This document shows, piece by piece, positions 1 to 6,177 of a DNA stretch of 6,255 nt (the stretch's first letter is position 1; each line of letters opens with the position of its first letter). The stretch is taken from the NCBI GenBank assembly GCA_029941645.1, contig JAPYSZ010000056.1, forward strand, positions 1-6,255, written 5' to 3'. The notes below the pieces were generated by a model. That model had not been told where the DNA came from. It ran no database searches and was given only the letters and a program-made list of their open reading frames with translations. A program made the translations under genes and the position numbers. Source of the stretch: Candidatus Poseidoniia archaeon. Lineage in GTDB: Archaea > Thermoplasmatota > Poseidoniia > MGIII > CG-Epi1.

Positions 1-40
1 GATTAATCTCTTCCTTGTCTTCGCCAGAGTTCACTGAAAT

Positions 41-56
41 CTGAGGCAAGACTCAG
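41..56. repeat. Small inverted repeat (5-bp stem, 6-base loop)
   Basis: CTGAG at 41-45 is matched by CTCAG at 52-56 around the loop GCAAGA. A G-T wobble could extend the stem by one pair. No T-run follows directly, so it does not look like a classic terminator. The possible TGA of an upstream plus-strand gene (42-44) falls inside the left arm. It may be a 3'-end structure or chance. Confidence 0.3.
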
Positions 57-97
57 GGATATAACATTAAGCGTATCTATTATTATCCCAGCTCTAA

Positions 98-107
98 TTT
101 ATGTAAT
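98..107 (+). promoter_or_regulatory. Possible archaeal TATA-like element upstream of the CxxC protein gene
   Basis: TTTATGTAAT resembles an archaeal TATA box. A transcript starting about 26 bases downstream would begin near 129 and leave a leader of about 16 bases before the ATG at 146. The seven-T run at 115-121 lies between box and start. The surroundings are generally A/T-rich, so the call is tentative. Confidence 0.3.
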
Positions 108-145
108 AGAAAGATTTTTTTGTAATAAAAAAAGTGGAAAAAATC

Positions 146-505
146 ATGCCTGAAATAAACAAAATTATAGGAATATATCATGCAGATGGGGGGATACTAG
201 GTGAATTGAAGTACATAACTGGAAAATTCTTTGGTAGTTCACATTGTGCACTTTGTGATATTACTCACAATAATACAGGAAAAAAAGATATTTGGAAAAA
301 ATGTGAAGAAAAACTTGGAGTTCCTATCACCTTTGTACACTTAAACGAAAGAAACGAAAAATTGATGGCTTATACTAATGGAAATACACCCTGTATAATC
401 GGTAAAACAAGTACCAATTATGTCATACTAGCCTCAAAAAAAGAACTAGAAGAGTGCAATGGAAATGCAACTGCACTTGCTGAATTGTTAGAGAAAAAAC
501 TATAG
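146..505 (+). CDS. Conserved small protein of unknown function with CxxC motif
   Basis: This 119-residue soluble protein has no signal peptide or membrane segment. I recognise its style as a conserved but unnamed family with an N-terminal IGIYHADGG strand-and-turn, then GELKYITGK, then HCALCDITH. The cysteines C34 and C37 form a CxxC pair directly before D38. Further on come W50 and C53, the strand LGVPITFVHL (57-66), a TPC turn with C83, and a helical C-terminus. The CxxC could bind a metal or act in thiol redox chemistry, but the sequence does not decide this and I assign no function. I chose the ATG at 146 because the conserved block starts soon after it. A GTG at 134 would add four residues. 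No Shine-Dalgarno motif is evident. The MATE transporter gene follows 47 bases downstream on the same strand. Confidence 0.8.
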   Translation: MPEINKIIGIYHADGGILGELKYITGKFFGSSHCALCDITHNNTGKKDIWKKCEEKLGVPITFVHLNERNEKLMAYTNGNTPCIIGKTSTNYVILASKKELEECNGNATALAELLEKKL

Positions 506-517
506 ATTTAATCATCA

Positions 518-530
518 ATTATACTAAATA
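518..530 (+). promoter_or_regulatory. TATA-like element for the MATE gene
   Basis: An A/T-rich block reading ATTATACTAAATA is centred about 28 bases before the GTG at 553. That is the spacing expected of an archaeal TATA box for a leaderless transcript. The GTG has no well-placed ribosome binding site (GGAAG at 531-535 is too far away), which supports leaderless initiation. It suggests the transporter can be transcribed independently of the gene before it. Confidence 0.45.
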
Positions 531-552
531 GGAAGTAGTAGGCTGTCTCTAA

Positions 553-1941
553 GTGAAAAATAAGGATGAATCTAAACTTCAGGAATTTCTAGAAAGACCT
601 GAAAGAGCTTTATGGAGCATAGCCATCCCTGTAATTGCTGGAATGGCTATACAGACTATGTATTCAATAGTCGATATGTTATTTATTGGAAGATTAGGGG
701 GGGAATCAATCACTGCTGTGGCATTCAACATGCCTCTTTATTTTTTTGTAATGGGTATAACTTTTGGTGTAGGAACGGGATTGACTTCTTCAATATCAAG
801 AGCAATAGGAGCTGAAGACAAAAAGAAAGCAGATAATGCTGCTGAACATGGTGTTTTGCTTGGTCTTTTTTTAGGATTTACTTTGACTGCTTTTGGATTA
901 TTATTAGGCAAAGATGTACTCTCTATGTTAGGTACGCCTAGTGAAATGCTTGATGAATCATGGAGTTATCTAAGAGTTACTTGCTACGGTATGACATTCA
1001 TTGTTTTCTCTATTGTATTCCGCTCTATACTAGCGGGAGAAGGTGATATGAAATTCCCAGTAATGGTTGCTGCAATAGGAACTATTCTAAATATAATATT
1101 AGATCCAATTTTTATTTTTGATTTAGAAAAATATGGTGGATTTGGATTAGGAATGGGAGTTGAAGGTGCAGCTATGGCTAGTGTAGTCTCGCAAATTATT
1201 GTGTTTTTAATTTTCATTTACATGCTATTCTGGAGAGACCATGCATACCTCAGTTTTGACCTAAGAAATTTTAGTTTCTCACCGGAGATGATGAAAGAAA
1301 TACTGTGGGTTGGTATACCTTCCTCAATTTCAATGATAATCATGTCCTTTGGTCAAGGTGTCTTCAATTATATTTTAGTTGATGGATATGGACCTGATTC
1401 TGTAGCTGCTTACACTATTTCAAGTAGGCTTGACATGTTGATGTTTTTGCCAATAATGGGGATAGCAACTGGACTTGTGACAACAGTCGGTATGTTTACC
1501 GGAGCTAAAAGAATGGATAAAGTTAGACAGATTATTGTGTATGGTATCAGTAGAGCTTTTGCAATTGTAGCAGTGGCATCACTAATTGTGTTTATTTCAG
1601 CACCATATATCATGGGTCTATTCACTGATGATTCAAATATTGAAGAAATAGGAGTAGGCGCACTGCGTACCCTCTGTTTTGCATATCCTTTCGTTGGAAT
1701 TGCCATGCCTTGTGGCAGAATAATGCAAGGACTAGGACGAGGTTTACCGGTTTTGGTTATTACAGCCTTAAGAGTATTATTAATTTCAGCACCATTAGCT
1801 TACTACTTTACAATCAATGGATATGAAATCGTATATATTTGGTATTCGATTGCAATCTCTATTGGTGTATCTGCAATAGTTGGACCAATATGGGTCTGGA
1901 AGACCATAAACTCACTTGAAGAAGCTAATTCAGTCAATTAA
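553..1941 (+). CDS. MATE-family multidrug/metabolite efflux transporter
   Basis: This 462-residue integral membrane protein has the normal length for the MATE family, which exports organic cations, drugs or metabolites in exchange for Na+ or H+. It has about twelve hydrophobic helices in two six-helix halves. Family hallmarks include the first helix IPVIAGMAIQTMYSIVD (25-41, with D41), FIGRLG (44-49), the GEGDMKFPV loop (162-170) followed by ILNIILDPIFIF, and GMGVEGAAMA (200-209). MQGLGRGLPV (391-400) is the matching loop in the second half. A TAA lies directly before the GTG at 553 in the same frame, so no longer start is possible, and the cytoplasmic tail before helix 1 has normal length. 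The substrate cannot be read from the sequence. The last 12 bases overlap the end of the convergent methyltransferase gene. Confidence 0.95.
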   Translation: MKNKDESKLQEFLERPERALWSIAIPVIAGMAIQTMYSIVDMLFIGRLGGESITAVAFNMPLYFFVMGITFGVGTGLTSSISRAIGAEDKKKADNAAEHGVLLGLFLGFTLTAFGLLLGKDVLSMLGTPSEMLDESWSYLRVTCYGMTFIVFSIVFRSILAGEGDMKFPVMVAAIGTILNIILDPIFIFDLEKYGGFGLGMGVEGAAMASVVSQIIVFLIFIYMLFWRDHAYLSFDLRNFSFSPEMMKEILWVGIPSSISMIIMSFGQGVFNYILVDGYGPDSVAAYTISSRLDMLMFLPIMGIATGLVTTVGMFTGAKRMDKVRQIIVYGISRAFAIVAVASLIVFISAPYIMGLFTDDSNIEEIGVGALRTLCFAYPFVGIAMPCGRIMQGLGRGLPVLVITALRVLLISAPLAYYFTINGYEIVYIWYSIAISIGVSAIVGPIWVWKTINSLEEANSVN

Positions 1942-2973
1942 TTTTTCGTAACTCACTGAAAACTTACCTGAAGATTGTCTAATTTCGGAAATATTATTTA
2001 TTAAGATTTTTGATTCTTGTAAACTAACACAAGAATAATTGTGGTTTCTTAATTTGTGTTTTACCTCTTTTCCAGAATTAATTCTTTCCGCTGTAAAATT
2101 TGCATGGGAAGTAAATCTATTCCTAATGTGATTATTACAGAATTCTTTAGAACCTGATATCTCTTTATCAATTAATTCAGAAAGACCTTTAGACAATTCA
2201 AATCCTATCGAATTTCTTTGGGAGCATAATGCTGCTTTCGTAGTAGTACCTGTGCCTAGAAATGGATCAAGAACTAAATCATTTTTTACAGAAAACATAT
2301 TAATTAATCGATAAGCCAATTCAAAAGGAAATGCTGCACTACGTTCTCTTTCACTACTATAAATATCTTGTAATTTACCTTGCATTCCTCGCCAGGTATC
2401 TGAAAACCAAGCATTTCTTTCTTCCCAAAAAAAAGCACTTTCATGTCTATTAATTTTTTCTTCTTTGGTCCTAAATTCACGCCTCTGGCCCTTTCTGAAA
2501 ATTAAAATATGTTCATGCTCCAATGTAACGTGAGAACCTACAGGATACATGCCAGAACCCATAAATTTGTTTGGAGAATTAGTTGACTTTTTCCAAAGAA
2601 TTGATGGTAATGAACTAAAGCCTATAGAAATACAATAATTCAAAATCCGTGAATGTGAATTATATAGCTTAAAAATATCATCCAAAGTGCGCGTAGAATC
2701 TCCAATATTTAGGCATAGAATGCCTCCCTCTTTTAGAACTCTGAAAATAGATTTCCAAGTTTTGTCTAATTTCTGATGCATTAACTCGAAGGCTGCATCA
2801 TAATTTCCTTTTTCCATTTGGACTTTGATATTGGCATCTAACTCTCCAAATACATCATCCCACATAGAAACCATAGGATAGGGAGGAGAAGTAACAACTA
2901 AATCAATAGATTTATTTTCAATACCAGATAATGGAGATGAATCTTCATATATTATCTGATGAATTGTCTCCAT
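1930..2973 (-). CDS. Solitary TSPPY-type DNA methyltransferase (probable N4-cytosine)
   Basis: This 347-residue S-adenosylmethionine-dependent DNA methyltransferase has catalytic motif IV, TSPPY, at 28-32 and the cofactor-binding motif I, DPFLGTGTT, at 236-244. This catalysis-first order is the beta class, and a TSPPY motif usually means N4-cytosine methylation. Other landmarks are LEHEHIL (151-157), WFSDTW (189-194) and AAFPFELA (213-220). SPPYPM followed by MWD, and the WFSDTW region, remind me of archaeal CTAG-specific enzymes, but that specificity is inference from memory. The tail from about 266 is polar and shows no known motif. I prefer the ATG at 2973 (METIHQ), which suits the family N-terminus. 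An in-frame ATG at 2988 would add five residues. No restriction endonuclease lies nearby, so a housekeeping or regulatory role is as likely as restriction-modification. Confidence 0.9.
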   Translation of the reverse strand: METIHQIIYEDSSPLSGIENKSIDLVVTSPPYPMVSMWDDVFGELDANIKVQMEKGNYDAAFELMHQKLDKTWKSIFRVLKEGGILCLNIGDSTRTLDDIFKLYNSHSRILNYCISIGFSSLPSILWKKSTNSPNKFMGSGMYPVGSHVTLEHEHILIFRKGQRREFRTKEEKINRHESAFFWEERNAWFSDTWRGMQGKLQDIYSSERERSAAFPFELAYRLINMFSVKNDLVLDPFLGTGTTTKAALCSQRNSIGFELSKGLSELIDKEISGSKEFCNNHIRNRFTSHANFTAERINSGKEVKHKLRNHNYSCVSLQESKILINNISEIRQSSGKFSVSYEKLID

Positions 2974-2996
2974 AATCAGTCTAGCCATAACTAGGT

Positions 2997-3009
2997 ATTA
3001 AGTTATACT
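2997..3009 (-). promoter_or_regulatory. Possible TATA-like element for the methyltransferase gene
   Basis: Read on the minus strand, the block is AGTATAACTTAAT, directly after the stop codon of the exporter gene. Its centre lies about 30 bases before the ATG at 2973 and only about 15 before the ATG at 2988. If it is a real TATA box, it favours the downstream ATG and a leaderless or near-leaderless mRNA. Read-through from the exporter remains possible. Confidence 0.35.
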
Positions 3010-3621
3010 CTAAATTAAGGATTTGACAATAAGACCCAGAGCTAGAACTAACAAAACAACTCCTATTATTCGATCGATTAGTGTGGAATTCTCTCTTAGT
3101 TTATCAATAACGGTAGTTCCCGACAGTACTGCTGCAACTAACACATACCATGTTGTGTCTATAATTCCTGCAATAACAGCCATAGTCACACGATCTGTAT
3201 CTGTCATTTGGGGATCTATAAATTGACTGAATACTGCTACAAGAAAAACTAAGATTTTAGGATTGAGAAATGATATCATGAAACCTTCTGCAAACCCCCG
3301 TCGACCACTACTTTGGTGTTCTTTTGGATTATCTGAAGGCTGGTATGTCAGCATATTGTATGACAACCATACCAGAACTATAACTCCAGCCCATTGGAGT
3401 AAATCAAATTTAGTTTCATCTGCTATCAAAATAGCTGATAAACCCGTTACAGCAATCATCGCATATATTGAAAAGCCAATACCGTGGCCAATACCAGTCA
3501 TAATGCCTTGAGTGCGGCCACCTGAAATTGTATTCCTTAAAACAACAGCTAAGCTTGGGCCAGGAGACATTGCTCCCATTGCACACACCAATGACATTCC
3601 TAACAAAGCCGTGGAGTCCAT
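3010..3621 (-). CDS. LysE/RhtB-family amino-acid exporter
   Basis: This 203-residue membrane protein has the usual length of LysE/RhtB exporters, which move amino acids or their derivatives out of the cell. The first helix leads into the signature SPGPSLAVV (19-27), followed by RNTISGGRTQG and a glycine-rich second helix (GIGHGIG). A polar cytoplasmic loop at about 93-108 (PSDNPKEHQSS) precedes FLNPK (118-122), the second family signature. Three more hydrophobic helices follow, giving about six in all. I chose the ATG at 3621. A TTG at 3630 would add three residues and is less likely. The gene starts 13 bases after the Smr gene ends, so it is probably the third gene of the ACT-Smr-exporter operon. 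Its substrate is unknown. The ACT protein upstream makes an amino acid the natural guess. Confidence 0.92.
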   Translation of the reverse strand: MDSTALLGMSLVCAMGAMSPGPSLAVVLRNTISGGRTQGIMTGIGHGIGFSIYAMIAVTGLSAILIADETKFDLLQWAGVIVLVWLSYNMLTYQPSDNPKEHQSSGRRGFAEGFMISFLNPKILVFLVAVFSQFIDPQMTDTDRVTMAVIAGIIDTTWYVLVAAVLSGTTVIDKLRENSTLIDRIIGVVLLVLALGLIVKSLI

Positions 3622-3634
3622 AGTAGTCAATAAT

Positions 3635-3889
3635 TCAGCTTCGTTTAAACTTTACTATCGTAGAACCCAGACCTTTATCTTTTAGTATTAAATTGGGAAT
3701 TTCAGGATATATTCGCTCAATATCTGAAAGAAGATCACCCTGTTGAATATAATCTTTGATTGCTGTGCCTAAATTATGTCCATGTACTAATTCAATTGTA
3801 GAAGAAGCGTTAGACCAAGCCTCAGCTACAGATATTTGTGACTTTAGTTTAGCCTCAGATAAAGGTAGACCATGAAGATCAACCATCAT
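3635..3889 (-). CDS. Small Smr-domain protein
   Basis: This 84-residue protein is essentially one Smr domain, the fold found at the C-terminus of MutS2 and as stand-alone proteins, where some members nick or cleave nucleic acids. The two family signatures are present: VDLHGLPLSEA at 3-13 (DLHG at 4-7) and the VHGHNLGTAIKDYI block at 35-48, which matches the usual HGxGxG...R/K pattern in altered form. The segment that follows ends in GLGSTIVKFKRS (73-84), matching the final glycine-rich turn and strand of the domain. Two adjacent ATGs (3889 and 3886) are possible starts. It lies 5 bases after the ACT gene and 13 bases before the exporter gene, so co-transcription is likely. The molecular target is unknown. 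Confidence 0.82.
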   Translation of the reverse strand: MMVDLHGLPLSEAKLKSQISVAEAWSNASSTIELVHGHNLGTAIKDYIQQGDLLSDIERIYPEIPNLILKDKGLGSTIVKFKRS

Positions 3890-3894
3890 TTTAC

Positions 3895-4272
3895 TTATAT
3901 TCCTAATATCTCTTTGGTTTTGGAAGGATTGTCTGTGGTTAAAGCTACATCAGCTACATCTAATTCCATTTTCATTATGTAAAATGACTTGATGTTTACA
4001 CCTGCATCACTTAATTTGGTAGTCATCCCTGCAAGTGCACCTGGTTTGTTGGGTAAAGATGTCAAAATTAATTCATTAACTTCAAAGTCTCGTCCCATTG
4101 ACTTTAGAACTTTTTTTGTTGCTTCTTCATCGTCAGTGACCATCGTAACTGATGCTGTGGAACGACTCATACCTACGCAACCTAGTATGTTAATTCCTTC
4201 ATCGCCAACCGCAGAAGCTACCTGAGATAACTCCCCTGGCCTATCTGTCAAAGATACATTGAATTCTTGCAT
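3895..4272 (-). CDS. Tandem ACT-domain protein (probable amino-acid sensor)
   Basis: This 125-residue protein consists of two ACT domains and nothing else. ACT domains are small regulatory folds that bind amino acids, usually at the interface between two domains. Domain 1 (about 3-62) has DRPGELSQVASAVGDEGINI (10-29). Domain 2 (about 67-125) has the same plan in NKPGALAGMTTKLSDAGVNI (75-94). The PG-x-L turn and the GINI/GVNI end are the usual ligand-site and strand landmarks. No catalytic or DNA-binding domain is attached, so it must act through a partner or as a free-standing sensor. The gene starts 31 bases after the protease stop codon, with a TATA-like element in the gap, and heads the ACT-Smr-exporter operon. 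Confidence 0.88.
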   Translation of the reverse strand: MQEFNVSLTDRPGELSQVASAVGDEGINILGCVGMSRSTASVTMVTDDEEATKKVLKSMGRDFEVNELILTSLPNKPGALAGMTTKLSDAGVNIKSFYIMKMELDVADVALTTDNPSKTKEILGI

Positions 4273-4279
4273 AGTATTT

Positions 4280-4292
4280 CCCTGTCGAAGGG
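4280..4292. promoter_or_regulatory. Imperfect dyad next to the ACT-operon TATA box (possible operator)
   Basis: The plus strand reads CCCTGTCGAAGGG. The outer four bases pair (CCCT with AGGG) around a TCGA-containing centre. It lies exactly between the TATA-like element and the ATG at 4272, where a bound repressor would block RNA polymerase. It is short, so a chance dyad or a weak RNA hairpin cannot be excluded. Confidence 0.3.
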
Positions 4293-4300
4293 ATATATAT
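4293..4300 (-). promoter_or_regulatory. TATA box for the ACT-Smr-LysE operon
   Basis: ATATATAT is centred about 24 bases before the ATG at 4272, in the 31-base gap between the protease stop codon and the ACT start. The spacing fits an archaeal promoter giving a leaderless transcript, and no Shine-Dalgarno motif precedes the ATG. This is the clearest promoter in the window and implies that the operon is transcribed separately from the protease gene. Confidence 0.55.
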
Positions 4301-4303
4301 CAA

Positions 4304-6133
4304 TTATGTTCTTCGAGATTTGAATATAGCTACTATTAACGAAGTGAAAACAACAAAGCTAAATGGTATCGATGGTGAATCCTCTTTTTTACTTTCTATA
4401 GGATCATCAATGTTTAGCGGAATTGTAAGTGGTGCACTAATTCCTTCTGAACTTACAGCTCTCACCCATATCGTATGATTTCCAGTGCCCAATTGAGTTT
4501 CCATTACATCTAATTCTGTGGTTGATTCTATTGAATGCCAAGTATCCTCGATTAGAACATTTCGCCATTCCATATGTGATATGTTGCCTGTAGTATCAAA
4601 GAATAATTTTTCGTTTTCATGCACATAGAATCTAGAAGCCGTATCATTTCCACCATCTGTTTCATTACCTTCATAATATATTACAGAAGTATCTGCACTC
4701 AAATTAATAAAAAGTGATGCATCATATTTGATTGCTTCTTCTAAAGCTTTATCCATCTCCACAAAACCCCAGCCATAGTCATTGTTAGGCCTTACTGGAT
4801 GGCTTAAAAATCTATATTCTGCTGTAGTTTCCAGAATACTACGTATCATCAAAGGTTGTAAATCTGGATTAGCTTGATGTAAAAGAACAGCCATACCTGC
4901 AACCATAGGTGTAGCCATACTTGTTCCAGACATAGATACGTAGGCATTACCGCTGTTAGCTTCTACAGACATGACTGCAGACCCTATAGCTGCAAGATTT
5001 GGCTTAATCTGACCTTCATGTGTTGGTCCTTTACTAGAATAGACTGCTAATTGACGGCTATCTTCTGTTGCACCTACTGTAATTACATCTTTAGCAGCTC
5101 CCGGGGTTCCTATAGTTCCATACGCTGCTGAATTACCGGCAGCTATCATTAATGAAATACCATGAGCCACCATTTCATTTGCAAGTGTTGTAACTCGTTC
5201 TTCCTGTTCTTGAGTCAATTCAGACACCCAAGCACCTCCAAGCGACATTGAAGCTGAACGAATGTTATATTTTATCTGGTTATCCATCGTCCACTCCATA
5301 CCTCTCATCACTTCAGCAAAACTACCACTGCCACCGCCATCCAATACCTTGACTCCAACCAGAGTAGCTCCGGGTGCAACACCACGATAAGGTTTCTCAC
5401 CTGTACTCATAGGTCCTTCATCAACCGAACCAGTTCCTGCAGTTATACCTGCACAATGTGAACCATGTCCATGGTCATCATAGGCCTGTGTAGTTCCACT
5501 ACCATCATCTCCACTGTCATCAAGGGCATCATAAAATGCGATCACCTTTGGATCACTAGTTGTAGGGTCGTCATCAAAATCATTAATACTTACATGAGTT
5601 GGATCGATTCCTGTATCTATTATTGCTACACTTATTCCTTCACCCGTATACCCAAAATCCCAAACTGTATCAACATGATGAATTCCAATTGCATTATCCA
5701 AGAGTACATGTAATTCTCCATTAAGTGTTAAGAAAACTACTCCTTCAACATCCAATAAATCCTCGATTCGGTCAACATCAATTAAGCCTGAAATAATAGG
5801 TATATGATGAAAACGCCAACCTGGATCAAAATCAACTTCTTGAATCAATAATTGTTCATCAGATTCAGTTGGCATATGATCAAAATCAACTAGAAGTGAT
5901 ATTTTCCCATCCACCACAAATTTATCTTGTTCTAAGGCCATATCAAGAATATCATGCATCCTATTCTTGTCTTTATCCATACGTGTATCTTCCCACCAAT
6001 TATCACTTGCTTTAGACTCTTGTAATGAAGAGAATGGTACAATTACATAATTGTCTTCAGAATCATCCTTCAAAGATATCATTGGCTGGAGGCAAAGCAT
6101 GATGGCAATCATCAGTGCAACTAACACACGCAT
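4304..6133 (-). CDS. Secreted, membrane-anchored subtilisin-like serine protease (peptidase S8)
   Basis: This 609-residue protein has all four key subtilase residues: D173 in DTGID, H223 in HGSHCAG (223-229), the oxyanion N334 in AAGN, and S405 in GTSMATP (403-409). The N-terminus (MRVLVALMIAIMLC, about 1-20) is a signal peptide. About 70-145 resembles an inhibitory propeptide, and the catalytic domain runs from about 153 to 468. Two Asp-rich loops (184-196 and 205-213) could bind calcium. C227, next to the catalytic His loop, is shared with proteinase K-type enzymes. About 473-578 looks like a beta-sandwich accessory domain. A hydrophobic helix (589-604) followed by KSRR ends the protein and should anchor it facing outward. 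I chose the ATG at 6133 because it starts the signal peptide cleanly and suits the TATA-like element. An ATG at 6154 would add seven residues. Confidence 0.95.
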   Translation of the reverse strand: MRVLVALMIAIMLCLQPMISLKDDSEDNYVIVPFSSLQESKASDNWWEDTRMDKDKNRMHDILDMALEQDKFVVDGKISLLVDFDHMPTESDEQLLIQEVDFDPGWRFHHIPIISGLIDVDRIEDLLDVEGVVFLTLNGELHVLLDNAIGIHHVDTVWDFGYTGEGISVAIIDTGIDPTHVSINDFDDDPTTSDPKVIAFYDALDDSGDDGSGTTQAYDDHGHGSHCAGITAGTGSVDEGPMSTGEKPYRGVAPGATLVGVKVLDGGGSGSFAEVMRGMEWTMDNQIKYNIRSASMSLGGAWVSELTQEQEERVTTLANEMVAHGISLMIAAGNSAAYGTIGTPGAAKDVITVGATEDSRQLAVYSSKGPTHEGQIKPNLAAIGSAVMSVEANSGNAYVSMSGTSMATPMVAGMAVLLHQANPDLQPLMIRSILETTAEYRFLSHPVRPNNDYGWGFVEMDKALEEAIKYDASLFINLSADTSVIYYEGNETDGGNDTASRFYVHENEKLFFDTTGNISHMEWRNVLIEDTWHSIESTTELDVMETQLGTGNHTIWVRAVSSEGISAPLTIPLNIDDPIESKKEDSPSIPFSFVVFTSLIVAIFKSRRT

Positions 6134-6154
6134 ATTGTGGTATCTACCATCCAT

Positions 6155-6177
6155 TAAAAAAATATCTTTAGAAAAAA
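6155..6177 (-). terminator. T-rich termination tract after tRNA-Ala, overlapping protease promoter
   Basis: Directly after the encoded CCA the minus strand reads six T (6177-6172), then an A/T-rich block, then seven T (6161-6155). Runs of T after a stable RNA are typical archaeal termination signals. The block between the T-runs, TAAAGATATTT (6170-6160), also looks like a TATA element about 31 bases before the protease ATG at 6133. Termination of one gene and promotion of the next therefore seem packed into 23 bases. Confidence 0.5.

Larger units (their letters stand above)
1..133. other. Left-edge intergenic region
   Basis: I see no convincing gene in this stretch. One plus-strand frame reaches a TGA at 42-44 and could be the last dozen codons of a gene that begins outside the window, but it is too short to judge. 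A minus-strand frame of about 32 codons is also open, but it has no ATG and no recognisable sequence. The region contains a small hairpin (41-56), an A/T-rich promoter-like stretch (98-107) and a run of seven T at 115-121 that lies ahead of the first gene. Confidence 0.5.

Noticed and set aside
1..60. Short coding fragments at the left edge on either strand
   Set aside because: The plus-strand piece is about a dozen codons and the minus-strand frame has no ATG. Neither can be recognised.
612..815. Open frame of 67 codons on the plus strand
   Set aside because: It lies inside the MATE gene in another frame, has an odd Cys- and Asn-rich composition and resembles no family.
984..1706. Two minus-strand open frames (984-1217 and 1410-1706) opposite the MATE gene
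   Set aside because: Both are antisense shadows of the transporter, rich in Ile, Pro and Thr as expected from reversed membrane-protein codons.
3023..3511. Two plus-strand open frames opposite the LysE gene
   Set aside because: They have no start context and no family resemblance, while the minus strand carries a clear LysE protein with both signatures.
1930..3621. Restriction-modification or defence island around the methyltransferase
   Set aside because: The neighbours are an amino-acid exporter and a drug-type transporter. No nuclease, helicase or toxin-antitoxin gene is visible.
3989..4225. Plus-strand open frame opposite the ACT gene
   Set aside because: It is a shadow of the ACT coding strand with low-complexity Ser/Thr/Pro composition.
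5465..5713. Plus-strand open frame of 82 codons opposite the protease
   Set aside because: It lies over the catalytic Asp/His region of the protease and has an unnatural Ile/Cys/Tyr-rich composition.
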